In this document: one piece after another, positions 11,842-25,100 of the stretch
Position numbering within the stretch: position 1 is the first letter of the stretch
Layout of the letters: every line of letters begins with the position of its first letter
Assembly: GCA_951230915.1 (NCBI GenBank)
Contig: OX579637.1
Coordinates: 12,338,001-12,402,000, forward strand
Reading direction: 5' to 3'
Length of the DNA: 64,000 nucleotides
Source: Antitrichia curtipendula
Taxonomy: Eukaryota > Streptophyta > Bryopsida > Hypnales > Leucodontaceae
Made by a program: the position numbers and the translations under genes
The notes under the pieces: model-generated
What the model saw: the letters and a program-made list of their open reading frames with translations, nothing else
The model's database searches: none
Told to the model about the DNA's origin: nothing

Positions 11842-14800
11842 TTATTCATAAAAGCCATATGTATTAGCACGCTTAAGGATAAATTCCCTTACCTTCCCAT
11901 TATCTGGATGGAACAATAAAATTGCTCCATCATTATGAATATACTCTAAAGCAAACTCAAAGATGGATTCAATAACCTCCTCTTGATTCAATACATTCCA
12001 AGTAGGAACATGAGAAGGTGGAACCGAGACACTGGGAACTGGTAGTCCATCTGGAATATCAGCAACTATCAAATCAAAGTATAAACCAAGCTTCACATTG
12101 CCTCCAAGAGTTTGTACCCGCTTTGTTCCAACCTAAACATTAGAAAATGCACACTTTTAGATGTATGAATGAATTCCAATTCTATACTTACAACTTAATG
12201 TGAAATGAAATGAGAAAATTACAAGAAGGCTAGAGAGTATAGATTTTACCTTCTTGGTGCATTGTCCCTGGTCTTCTCTTTGACGCTAAGCATTGCAGAA
12301 ATCGACGATGGAAGAAATAAAGCTTCAGGCTCAATACCATGTCTATCGGGCTGAATTGTAGATCTAGCAATGTACTCCGATGAAGCAAAGATGTCTTTTG
12401 AAATAGACATAAAAGTTGGAGGGCAATGGGAGCATGCTGTATCAATCACTTCAAATGTAGGCTGAGGCATAACAAAAGGAGGAGGTGCAAGAATAGATGC
12501 TAGCATGGATGAAGAGGGGGTATCATCCTTTGTGGCAATGTCTTCCATTGTTTTCTTCATAGTCTTCTTTTTCCTTGGTTTGTGCCCTTTCTTCACTGGT
12601 GCAACCTTTTCTGGCTCCTCCTCTTCATCAAGAGACTCATCTTGTGTGGCTAGTCTAGGATGGTCTTTAGGAGCCTCTTTTCTCAAGTCCCTCCAGTGTT
12701 GGCGCAAAAGTTCTTGGATACTCAAGGTACCAAGGGCAGGCTTGGAGTTCTTGAACAGAAAACCCTAGCTGTTGAGTCAATGTGAACATGCAACTATTCA
12801 AATTTGTATCAAGCCATCCTTCAAAAAGCTTGGGCATGAATTTCCTTTCAATCCCACCTTTCTGAATCAATTCTTGCTTAAAATATCTACAATTATAGGA
12901 TAGGTGTAATGAGTGCAATGACAATGGTTTGAATGTGAAGTTATATAATGGACTTGTAAAGCAACTCCAATTTACAAATAAATATAACTAGAATAAAGTA
13001 ACTACCTGTATAGAAGTCGTTTGACAACAATATCTGCACCTTTTTGATCTCTGAAGGGAATAGACCTCAAATATGAAGAGTCCTTTTTGAAGACCCACCC
13101 AAAAGCATGACTCCATAGCATAATGCGCCATGTCTCCACATAGTCTCCAATCATGTCCAGCTTGTCATTGGCACTCCAATGAACTACAATGTTCTCAAAC
13201 TTGATGATGCTCATAAATTCAACTTTGGTAGTCTCTTCCAACTATAATAAACTCATATAATGTTAATTAAAGACATTGTCAAGGCAAAATATATCATGGT
13301 ACAAGAATAAATTAATTATCAAAATGTTTCAGACTTACAAAAAAAAGGTACTAATAATGTGAATGAAAAAAAAAGTTGATAATATACCTCAACCTAGAAA
13401 GCAGCCTTAGAGAGCCAAATCTCTAAGATCAATGTATTGAAACCAGAGGCAGAAAATCTGAAGTCCTCCCTAGAAGTCTCAGTGCAGTTCCACCATCTAA
13501 GCCAATGAACTTTGTGATTTGGTTGGACAACACATGTAGAGATCCTTTGAATTTTTTCCAATGATATCTTAAGCTTTTCATTGGTGCTGTAATGCAAGTT
13601 AATATGAAATTTCAAAGGAGAATCATATGATAAAAATGAACACCATAAATAATCAGATGAGGCATACATTTGTAGTGAAAGAAAAGTTGAATACCTCTTC
13701 TAGAAATCTACACTAGTAGAAAAAAGCGTATCCTAACCCACTGAAAAATCAATTGTTTTAGGTTGATTAGGGAGTGGGTTCGGACAGCTTGATTCGGACA
13801 TCAATCAACATCTTTCAGTTGATTCGGACATGAATTAACAACTTTCAGTTGGTTTGGACAATAGAAAAGTGTTGATTGTTTGCCAAACCAACAAAGAAAA
13901 TTTTAAAAATTGCCGAATCAACATAAACGTGCAAATTAGGGTAGGCAATTCTAGTAGTGCTAACACCATTTTTTGGATTAGCAATGGTTGATTGCTTATC
14001 AAACTCAATTTGAAATTCCTTAATAGCTGTAGTGGCAGCTGGAATCATGGCATCATAAACTCCCATTGGAGTTTGATCTTGCGGCTTTGTTTTCTCATAG
14101 TATGCTCGTCCTACCATATCGAAAACAACAACAATCTCTTACTGCACATCAAAAATAGGAAAATCAATATTAAATGAACTACATAGTTTAATATGTATAA
14201 AAGAAAAAATTTAGTAGATATAAGACACTCACCCGATGAAGAAATTGTATGAAGACATTTGATGTCAATGGATACCAAGCACCTAGCAGTTTTCTATTTT
14301 TGCATTTCTTGTAATCCTGATCACTTAGAAGACCCTTGAAGTCTTCCAATTTCAAATTGCCATAGGTACTCATCTTGTGTAATTGTTGAACCAAGTTGCT
14401 TTTCACATGAGAATGTTCTAGAGACCTGCAAATACCAATGTAAATAGAATATAAGATGAATGAAGTTACAAAGTAACACCTATTTGGGAGTTTTGGTGGC
14501 CTGAATCTCCAAAGCATAGACACCCTTCGATGCATTCAAGGACACCTTCTCCGCCTCCGCCACGCTCTTCTCCCGCCTTGTGCAACAATGTGCTTCGTAA
14601 GTTTATGGTTGTAACCTCGGCAAGCAACGCTTATTAAAACGTAGCAATGCAAAAGGAGTAGAACAGTGCAAAAGCAAACCCTAAATTTGCCAGAGAAGGT
14701 TGGAAAAAAAAAAAAAAAAAAAAGAGTACAAAATTGGTAGATGTAGGCCAAGGCAATCTCTTGAATAACTTCTATGATTTCAAATATTTTGAGACCAAAT

Positions 14801-15473
14801 TTTTTCCGTATAGACATTATAACCTCACTATTTACTCTAATTTTTCCTAGATTTTTTGGACTCATGAGCAATTTTACAGAAATCATCAAAGGCTGCTGAA
14901 AGTACAAAGGGCAAGATTTGGCCAAAAAAAAATTCGATTTGGTAGATTTCAGAGAAGATTCCAATATGCTAAATTTGTTTTCAGGCTGTAAAACCTTCAA
15001 AAATTCTTTGTTTTTTATATACTATATACCGTTGGAATCGTCTCTTCAAGCTATACAATCAAACGTCTACTATCTAGTGCATCTCTAACAAAAAAATGGT
15101 TACGTATTAAGTCAACTCTTTTAATCTCATAGTTTTACTTGCACCTATAAATAGCCAGACATACCAACTCTAAGCTTCTTAGCAACATGTTACCCTCCAG
15201 AGCACTTGAATACCATCTAACCTCTTCGCTTTCATCCGTACTATCAAACTTGGCAATATTTGTTCTCTCGCTATTTTCTGTCAAACTATCCTTAGATTCA
15301 AAATGCTCAACTTCAACTCCATGGTCATCATACGACAAGGTACGAGTAGTACTAACAATCTCAGTGCCATTGGCCTTCTGCAAGCGTCTAAGCATCTTCA
15401 ATTTTTGTAATTGCTTCTTGCTAGAAAAAAAAAGACTTGACTTACGTCTCTTTCTACGAGAACCCTTTGGCAT
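11842..15473 (-). CDS. Gene W: seven-exon gene of unknown function, methyltransferase-like C-terminus
   Basis: Candidate exons with AG/GT borders: 15,473-15,165 (starts MPKGSRRKRRK, a basic stretch), 14,425-14,233, 14,141-13,695, 13,586-13,388, 13,241-13,006, 12,886-12,250 and 12,132-11,842. The fifth reads VVHWSANDKLDMIGDYVETW; the sixth has a Lys-rich nuclear-signal-like stretch (GHKPRKKKTMKK). The last reads FDLIVADIPDGLPVP and, after about 40 residues, DGAILLFHPDN, the spacing of a (D/N)PPY-type motif IV and following strand in DNA/RNA adenine or cytosine-N4 methyltransferases; the second Pro is Asp here. Damage: a MITE inside the third exon, TAG at 13,394, a one-base frameshift near 12,745, and an unmatched phase at the last intron. 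Probably a recently broken gene; catalytic function is inferred only. Confidence 0.55.
13711..13959. mobile_element. CACTA-type MITE 3 with CTA target duplication
   Basis: Ends CACTAGTAGAAAA and (reversed) CACTACTAGAATTGCC, flanked by CTA at 13,708-13,710 and 13,960-13,962. The interior repeats GTTGATT and ATTCGGACAT-like words. It lies inside the third exon of gene W. Removing the element and one CTA gives a continuous reading (NGV then RFLEE) into a GTATTC donor, so insertion hit an intact exon. Confidence 0.8.
14434..15164 (-). other. First intron of gene W, with an A20 run
   Basis: No coding sequence fits here; the 154-residue minus-strand frame at 14,536-15,000 is low-complexity. A run of 20 A lies at 14,704-14,723 on the plus strand, preceded by a GC-richer ~190 bp segment. 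This could be a retroposed sequence with its tail, but no RNA polymerase III box or flanking duplication was recognised. Confidence 0.35.
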
Positions 15474-15989
15474 CCCTTCCACAAAAAAAACTACAGGACA
15501 ACTAATTCTTTTTGGAGGATTGGAATTTCAAAATCCCTCCAATATTTAATACTTCTAGAAGATGATGAATGTATTATCATACAATTCATTAGAGCTTCTT
15601 CAAATAAAACAAAATCTACTTACCATAGCATAAACGGTCACACTAATCATCATTTTTTTCTAATTAGTGGTAATTGCATCCTCAACCTTGCACGATTCAC
15701 ATGTTCTATGAAATTTGAATTATCCTCTTTTATGAGTTAGATAAGCTTCATCGGTTGCTTTGAAAGCAATTTAACTTCCGAAAGATTTATATGATACTTT
15801 CAAATATACAAAGTTTGGACCAATTAACAATACTACATTGTGATTAGTAACAGCTACTCTACGTTTCTATCTTTTTGAATTTTTCTTATACAACAATCTC
15901 ATTCCTTTATAGTTTCTACTCTTGAACAAGATCACTCACTTTGTGTTTGTATTCCACCTATTTCGTGTCATTTTACTCTGATTTCAAGT

Positions 15990-18900
15990 GTGTCCTTTCT
16001 TTGTGCATCAATGGCATCTATCCAAGCAGATGGCCATGAAATTCCGCTAGTCCTCCTTCTTAAAGAAGAAAGGTACGCTGTATTGTCTTCACACCTTGCT
16101 CATATTCAGCTCAAATTTGTCCAATCTAATATTTACGTTGAAGAAGAAGTCATGTCTAAGTCTAGCCATTTGAAAGAGTCCATCCATTTGCAAAAGGTAG
16201 CAGTCGACAAAGGCCATGTTTGACACCTTTGTCCAGGGTGCAATAGGTTTTACAGTCTCTTGCAAGAATTCTTGTTTGCTTTGACTGAAATTTGAACACT
16301 TGTTGTTAATAAATCCAACAGTGAACGTTCAATACTACATCGTAGAAAAGTCGAGTCTCTAGGTAGTGAATGCTTTGAAAATGCAATTCTGTTCAATGTC
16401 AACAATGTTAAACAAGAGTCCCTCGAACCGGTCATAGAGTTATCTACTGATTCTAAAGGCGAAACACCGATTCAAGTTGCGCACCCTTCTTCTTCAAATG
16501 TTGCTTTGCCATGTACAGTGGATTAATCCATTTCTACTACCTTTCGATATTAACTTAGTAGTCCTACATCACCTAGATTCTCACGTCCTCCTCTCCCTCC
16601 CAATCATTGCAATTCCTTAAGTCTATTAAATTGCCTTTGTAAATTGTCTTTGGTGCCTAGTTCACGGAATGAACTTGCTCAAACTGATTTTGATGCCAGT
16701 GAATACAAGAAGGTTCAATTTCTCCTAGTTAGATTCAATGGTGACATTCTCTTTGAGTTGCCAATGTGTTGGGAATCCACACATGGGGCTAGAGGCACAC
16801 AAGGCATGGACAACAATATGATGGTCATGCATGGTGTTGCACCAAGACGTTTAACATCCATAATGATCTAGGTTTAAAGTTCAAAAAGTCACATTGTATC
16901 AAACACTTGATCTGTGAAAAATTCAAAATGTGCCTATTGTATACGAGCTTCGAAAAGCAATGCAACTGAGTGGATTGGGATCACCAAACATTCTTTTAGC
17001 ATAGGTCACATTCCTCCTCTCGACTCTACCGTGCTCTGTAAAGTTTGTAGACAACTTCCTACTTGTCTTAATGTATGTAACTCACGAATTTATTATGTAC
17101 TTAGAATTGGAGATTTGTCACGTGCATGCATCCATTTGGGTGTTCATTTGCATCCAGTTGCTAACAATCAATGTAGAGAGTCTCTTGAAGCAATCACTGG
17201 ATTGATTGCTAACGAAGTGGCTAGGACTCCAACAGCCAAAACTTCTGCGATTACCATGGCAACAAGCAAGGAGTTCCTCGACACATTCCTCATTCATGAT
17301 GAGCTTGGACCAAAGGAGATGCTTCATGGTGATGCATTAGAGAATGTCATGGACAAGTTCAAGCTCCTCAACTTGCCTAATGTGCACAACATTGTATCTT
17401 CTTTTCAAAGTAATAAGGGTGGAGGCGAGATCGATTGAATTCTTGATATGAAGGGACGTGCCAAAATGGAGTACATCTACAATAGTGTATTTCCAGGACA
17501 AGGGCAAGACAAAGTCTATTTGTTCAAGATGCTTGTAGATGGACTTGGAAGTGGAGTGGATCTTGTATGACGGATGTAACTAGGCGGCAACCTTGAGAAT
17601 TGTTTTGTCATGTTCAATCATGTTAAGAGGGTGAAATTATGGAAAACTATTGCTTGTCACGTCTATGATTCAACTTATTGTAAAGTCATGACCATTGCAA
17701 TATGTGATATGCAGACTGAGGGCATTGAAGGACAAATCATTTTTTTGCGTTGTTTGAATAAGGTCATGGTAATAAATGGGGTGTCAAATCCAACCTTCAA
17801 GGGATTCATGTGCGATAGTGCTCAAGCCAACTTCAATGCAATTAACATTGTGTATGGGTCAAGTGATCCATCTGTTCCAATGGTGGACCGCGAAAGGACT
17901 TGTTTGTTCTACTGGGCAACAAGCATGCACAAGCACACGGAATTGCCAAAAAATTCCAAAAGCAACATATTCAACTTTGTAGGCAGTATAAAGATGCAAC
18001 ATCAATGTCTAAGACAAACAAGATGTATCTAGAAATCAAAGCTTGGAGGTATTCTTCTGGAGCCGCATCAGAACCTGTTATTTGTGAACTTGAGGATTGG
18101 TTGGCATTTTAGCACTTTCGATATCATCAATGGAGTGCAATCATAGATACAATATGATTTCCATTCTCATTGTTTGTTTTTCTTTATTATCATATCCCCA
18201 TGAACGCCTTGAATAATAATTTAATTTCATATGTATGCAGAATTAGATAGTAGAAGAGTTAGCAAACACTCTAATATTCCACTTGGCAGAAACAATGCAC
18301 AACAAATGGATGCAGACTTTTGGGAAGCGTGGATCTGACTTGTTTATTGCCACGTGTGATGACTGGGTTCAAGCTTTCATGCAGATGACTAATTACAGGG
18401 CTTATTTTAGTGGGGTCCTTTCTGAGAAAGGCCCTTCTAAAGGAGATTTGAAATTGAAGAGGGCCATGGCATTTGGAGATGGAAAGAAAATAGTAGATGC
18501 ACTTAGTGAGATGCTTGGAGCAGAAGACATGTGCACTTGAATTCCGCATTTCGAGGGGGAAGAAGTATTTGGATCCAGCAAAAGAAAATTAGATCTTCAA
18601 ATTGGTTTCGAAGGTGATTCTCACTGTCCCGATAAGGTTAACTTCTCTCATTCCCGAGTTCAATTTAGATCAGCTACTGGTAGAGTTCAACTTCAGTCAG
18701 GAGTTCAGGAGTTGGACATAGTTATACCCCATAATCAATCTGTTGTAGAAACGGATTGCGATACATCAGAATGGCATATAGCAAGAATTTCATAAAAGTC
18801 AAGAAAACAATGTCACGCCATTCAAAAATACACATAGGCAAAATGCAAGCTATTGATTGTTAGGCAGGGTAAACTTACTGCTGCCCCTACTCATAGAAGA

Positions 18901-19620
18901 CAAAAGCGTGAATATAAGGGTACATTAGTTCAGACCGTGGATTTTTGGTTTTGTGCAGATTAAATTGCACGATGCGTCATGGGACCTAAGCATTCCCATG
19001 TTTTTACTCAACCTGAGATTCTTGAGGTCTAGCCTATTCTTACAAGTACCAATCTTACCCTTACGAAAATCATAGAGCTTGAAGAAGCTGGGTTTCGCTT
19101 GCAGTCCAACATTCCAATGTCACCTCAACATCTGTTCACCTCATCTAGAGTATTTGAGCCTGTATTGTTGACTCATCCTCGACCAGAACATATTGGAAGA
19201 ATCCCTTCCATTTAGAATGGCAAGCAAGTTTGTCAAAACAGTAAGGTGCCTACTGAAAATCACCACAACCAATGGGAAAGTGCACGAAATATTACTGCAA
19301 GTATTACAGGGGTGAACTTCCTTCCGTATCCTAGATTTGGTGCTACTATTACACTTTTGTCTGGGCTTGAACCTAACCAAAAGGTTTATAACATCACGCT
19401 TTTTAATTTCCATCTTGTACTTGTCCACATTATGGAGGTATGAATGGAACCTCCATTGGAAAGCGTGGCATGTACATAAACTACAAACACCTTTATTACA
19501 TCTTTCGTTACTTCTGCAAACTAAAATATAAGACAGATTCGTTCATCCACGCTCCTACCCTTAGCTTGGATGAAGTTAAGCAAGTGCTTCTTGATGCTAG
19601 AATCATCAAGACATGTTAGT
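15990..19620 (+). pseudogene. Mutator-like transposase remnant with SWIM finger
   Basis: Long plus-strand frames (16,914-17,438; 17,610-18,032; 18,283-18,540; 19,246-19,610) belong to one protein. Landmarks are CKVCRQLPTCLNVCNSRIYY (about 17,037-17,095), FPGQGQDKVYLFKMLVDGLG (17,490-17,549), WKTIACHVYDSTYCKVMTIA (17,640-17,700), FKGFMCDSAQANFNAINIVYG (about 17,800-17,860) and GKRGSDLFIATCDDW (18,322-18,366). Near 19,410, one base out of frame, comes SCTCPHYGG and then INYKHLYYIF. That is the CxC...CxH SWIM layout with the third Cys replaced by Tyr. A D-containing RNase H-like core plus SWIM is typical of MULE/FAR1-type transposases. An intron lies near 18,110-18,240. Mixed TGA, TAA and TAG stops make it dead. 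Confidence 0.6.
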
Positions 19621-22134
19621 GAGTAAGTTAATTGACAAATATTAGCATGATATGAAGTAGATACGTAGTATTGATATATTATCTTCAAAATCCCCAAAAT
19701 GCGAGTACCAAAATCTTATATTTATATTCCAATGGGTATTTTCTTTTGCAATAAAAAGATATTTTATTATTTATACAATTTTCTACATCCTATGATATTT
19801 TCATTACGTTTGTCTTCTTCTCATCCTTAGATTTGATTCCATATTATTTGTACTTTCACTTGATCAACCCACCTTAGAATAGCCTCTCAGAACATGATAT
19901 AAATTTCAAAACATCTAGTAGCACCAACTTCCCAAGGTTTTGATCTAAAATCCACGGTCATGGGTCTTGTGGTAATAGGTCAAATTCACCTAAAGTCATA
20001 GAATTTTGTTGGCAAAACATTAGTCTTTTGATTTTTAAACAAAAAAATTAGAAATTACATCATATTCTAAATTTCTAGGCTTTAGACTCACAATCCTCGC
20101 TCACTGCTCTCAAGCTCACGCTCACACACTCACATGCTAGCGTTGTTGCCCCAAACCTTTAATTTGTATAGATGGCTCTAAGTCTTTATTCCTTAAAAAA
20201 CACTTGGAACTACTATTTGCATTTCAAAGAACAAATAACTTCATAAGTAGTTATTATTTATAAATCAAACCATAAGATTGTGTACAAAATGGAAAATATA
20301 GGCAGTCACACTTATGCCCAACAAAAGGTTCATCCCACAAAAACTCTTTCTACACTATACCATCTTCCCACATTCAATCTTTTGGTTCTCTCATGATCCT
20401 AGAAGCCGGCCAAAATCCATCATGTAATGTCTCCAGCACCACTACAAGTTCATCTAGTGCGACTTTCATAATCTTCCAATATTCTTTTAAGGGGCTATTC
20501 AACACTTGAATTTTCTTAATTTTTCTTGGTTTGCCATTCTGCTCTACTATGCAATAAAATCATCCAAAACTTTCTTAATTTCACCAAAGGAATGCATTTG
20601 GTGTGGAGCCAAAAGGTAGAGGACTACTGCATTTGTTGGTACTTCCCTGCTTTAGTACTATTAATGTATGTAGTTGACTTTTCTCTGCAACTAGGCGGTT
20701 GTCAAATCTTGGAGTTTGGGTGCTTCTTTTTTTTTTGAATTTGCAGCAAATTCTTTGCTGCCAATTTTTTTTCTAGTTGGATAGCTATGAAATCATAAAG
20801 CACATTTTACTTTGCTTTTGTTAGTTTTTTGCTAATTTTTATGTGGCGTGTCTAGGATTCAAAGGCTTAGGATTTTTGAGGTTTAGGGTTCATCTTATAC
20901 AAATTACGGATAGAATTTAGTGTTCTAGATATTTGCAATTTTTACCAAAAATATTTCTTCACTTCCATGAAAATTTTTAGACATTAGAGATTTTGGTATT
21001 CAAAAATACTTACAGAACATAGCACATGACTTTCAACAAATTTATAAAATAAATTAAAGTAAGAGAGATTCAAATGCATTTTGATCATGAATCCTACAGC
21101 TTTAAAATACTTAAAACTTTAAAAATAATCCTCCATTTCCAAGCAAATTTCAAGGCATTTGTGTTTTGGTTTCCAAAAATGAATACACCTAAGGACATAA
21201 TGCATTGTCACAATATAATGCGAGCTCCATCAAATTTTGAAAGCTTTAAAAAATTATAAGGAGATAGCATACGCATGAAATGCTTGTCAGTTGTCAATTT
21301 AGGATCTATTATAGCTTGTATCTATTTCTTTTCATGCCTCCTATTTGTTAGGCTTATAAATTTTTGTGTCTTCTATTTATTAGGCGGAAAGAAATAAAAC
21401 AAAAGTTGCACTGAATCTCGTAGGTTCTTTACTTGTTGTCAGTCACCACCTTCCCACAAAGAAATTTAGTAGTACCTTGTTGTATGTGAACCTATGAAAT
21501 ATAATAGTATTTTCAAAGGCATTTCAAGTGGAGGATTTTTATTTTTCTTAATAGCCATTAATAATAATACAACAGAAATATTGCAATGATTAAAAATAAG
21601 TTCACTTGAAGGCAGTATTCACGTTCTAGTACACATTAGTAATCGAAGACAAGATTCAAAATCATGAAGCTATAAAAAAACCATTTACTTGACACCCAAC
21701 ATAATGGTCACTTGCAAGTGGCAATTCCATTCATCAGGCACTAATGACTAGGGAACCTTGATTGATCATGAGTTACGGAAGTATCATTGATTTGAATGTG
21801 GAATTTGTCACTCTAAGCCCTACTTAAAGACAATCATATTGGCTCTCACGATTTTGGAATGCAATGAGGTTTTTATCATTAGTATTTTATTGTGAGTGCT
21901 TGTTTTGTATTGAATGCTTTATAAAATTGATGGATGAAACTCCTTAATCATAAATATTTCTTACCAATCATTGCCTTTAAGAAATTCAACAACTAAGAAC
22001 AGAATATAAGTTAATCATCTTTAATACTTCACAAATTGAATCCAATTATTTATATTTAAAAGAGCAAAAGTTCATAGAAAGAAGTATAAACAAAAAGACC
22101 AAATAAGTTGTATGTATTTTTAAAACAAAGAACT
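19621..22134. other. Gene-free AT-rich stretch before satellite 1
   Basis: Only short open frames of AT-rich composition (20,526-20,738; 21,074-21,259). No terminal repeats or similarity to other parts of the window were seen. Confidence 0.4.
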
Positions 22135-25100
22135 AAAGAAAATATAACATTTCTACAAGTTAGAAATACTTTGAAGATGTTGGATTTGTCACCAAATTAT
22201 ATTAAACTGCAAGTTGGTTTCGGCTTCAAAATAATGCACTAAAATCCATGAGCCACATCTTGCATTTTAAACATACTAAATCTCAAATTCTTATAATATT
22301 TAGGTGTCAAAGAAAAAAAAAAATTGTACAAGTTGAAAATACTTGGAAGACCTTGGATTTGTCACCAAATTAAATTTGAACTGCTATTTAGTTCCAATTT
22401 CAAGATAATGCACCAAAATCCTTGAGCCACGTCCTTCATTTTAGATGTTCTAAATCTCAATTTTCATGAAATTTATTTGTCACAAGAGGGAAAAGAACTT
22501 TGTACAAGTTGAAAATACTTAGAGTATATTGGATTTCTTACCAAATTATATTTGAAGTACTACTTAGTTTGGATTTCAAGGTAATACACACTAATTTATG
22601 AGTTGTGTCATATATTTAAAATATTCTAAATACTAATTTCCGTGAAATTTAGGTGCCAAGAAAAAGGAATATAGTTTGCACACATTGGAAATATTTGGAG
22701 GACATCAAACTTGTTACCAAATTAAAATTAAATTGCTAATTGGTTCCGACTTCAAGGTAATGCATTGAAATTCATGAGCCATATCCTATACTTTAACAAT
22801 CTTATAGTTCAAATTTCATGAAACTTAGGTGTCAAAAGAGAGGAAAAAAATTTGTACAAGTTGGAAATACTAAGAGGCCTTTGGATTTGTCACCAAATTA
22901 AATTTGAATTGCTAGTTGGTTCCAATTTCAATGTAATGCACTCTAATGCATGAGCCACATCTTGTACTTCATAAATCTTAAATTTCAATTCTCATGAAGC
23001 TTACGTATCAAAAAAGGGTAAAGAAATTTGCACATATTGGAAATACCTAGAGGTTGTTGGACATGTCACCAAATTATATTTTAATTGCTAAATGGTTCTG
23101 ATATCAAGGTTATGCACAAATATCCATGGGCCACGTCGTGCATTTCAAACATTCTAAATTTCAATGTCCATGAATTTTTTATGCCAAAAAAGAAGAAAAA
23201 AAGCTACAAATGTTGGATTTACTTGGAAGGCATTGGATTTGTCACCAAATATATTTGAACTGCTAACTATTTTTCATTTCAAGGTACTACATTGAAGTCT
23301 ATAAGCCACATCTTGTACTATAAACATTTTAAAATTCATTTCTCATGAAATTTATGTCTCAAAGAAGGAGAAAGAAATTTGTATAAGTTGGAAATATTTG
23401 GAAAATGTTGGATTTGTCACCAAATTATATTTGAAGCACTAATTGGTTCCATTTTCAAGATAATGCACTTCAATCCATTAGCCTTGTTTTATTTTTTATA
23501 AAATTGAAATTTCAATTCTCATAAAATTTTGTGTCAAAGAGGGGGAAATAATTAATAGACAATGGAAATACTTATAAGATGTCAGATTTGTCACAAGATT
23601 ATATTTGAACCACTATTTGGTTTTAATTTCAAGGTGATGCATTGAAATCCATGAGCCATGTCTTACATTTTTAGTATTGTAAATCCTAATTCTCATGAAA
23701 TTTAAATGTCAAAGAAATGGAAAGAAATTTGTTTAAGTTGGATATATTTGGAAGACGTTGAATTTGTCACCAAATTGTATTTAAATTGCTAACTGGTTCT
23801 AATTTCAAGATATTGCACTCCAATCTATAGGCAACGCAATGTATTTTAATAATCTCAAAGTTCAGTGCTCAAGAAATTTAAATGTCAGAGGAAAGAAAAC
23901 TAATTTGTACACCTTGCAAAAGCTTGGAAGACGTTGGATATGTCAACAAATTATATTTAAATCGCTAATTGGTTCTGATTTCAAGGTAATGCACTGAAAT
24001 CCATAAGCCTTGTCTTACGATTGAACATCCTAAATCTTAACTCTTATGAAATTCATATCTCAAAAAAGGGGTCAGAACTTTGTACAAGCTTAGAATACTT
24101 GGAGGACAATGGCTTTGTCACCAAATTATATTTGAACTACTAATTAGTTGCAATACCAAGGTAATGTACTTATATCCATGAGCCATTACCTATATTCTAA
24201 ACATCCTAAATTTCATTTCTCATTAAACTTATGTCTCAAAAAAGGGGAAAGAACTTGGTACAAGCTGGAAATACCTGGAAGACTTTGGATTTGTCACCAA
24301 ACTAATTTTGAACTAGTAACTGGTTTAGATTTCAAGATAATGCACTAAAATCATTGAGCCACATCTTACGTTTTAAACATCCTAAATTTCAATTCTTATA
24401 AAATGTAGGTTTCGGAAAGGGGAAAGAGCTTTGTACATGTTGGAAATGCTTAGAAGACGTTGCAATTATCACCAAATTAATTCTCACTGCTAATTGGTTC
24501 CAATTGCAAATAAATGCACTAAAATCCATAAGCCTCGCCTTGCATTTTAAACATTTTAAACCTCAATTTTCATGAAAAAATGTGTCAAAGAAGAGAAAAG
24601 AATTTTGTACAATTTGGAAATATTTGGAAGACGTTAACTTTGTCACCAAATTAAATTTAAAGCGCTAATTGGTTTTGATTTCAAGGTAATGCACTAAAAT
24701 CCACAAGTCAAATCCTCCATTTTAAACATTCTTAATTTCAAATGGCATGAAATTTATGTCTCAAAAAAGTGAAAAGGACTTTGTACAAGTTGGAAATAGT
24801 TACTTTGAAGATGTTGGCTTTGTCAAGAGGTAGAAGCAGTCTATGCCCCCCTAAAAAGTACATCAGAGAAACATTCCATTTTGTATGCACTTTTTGTTGG
24901 AATTGTCACCAAATTAAATTTGAACCGCTAATCGGTTCCGATTTCAAGGTAATGCACTAAAATTCATAAGCCTTGTCTTGTATTTTAACAATCTTAAAGT
25001 TTAATTTTCATGAAATTTATGTGTCAAAAAAGAGAAACTAAATTGTACAAGTTGGAATTACTTGGAGGACATTGGATTTATCACCAAATTAAATTTGAAC

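Noticed and set aside
11842..12132. Complete methyltransferase call for gene W
   Set aside because: Only one motif-like segment is visible, and the expected second Pro of the catalytic motif is Asp.
14704..14723. SINE with A-tail in gene W intron 1
   Set aside because: No A/B box or flanking duplication was recognised; an A-run alone is not enough.
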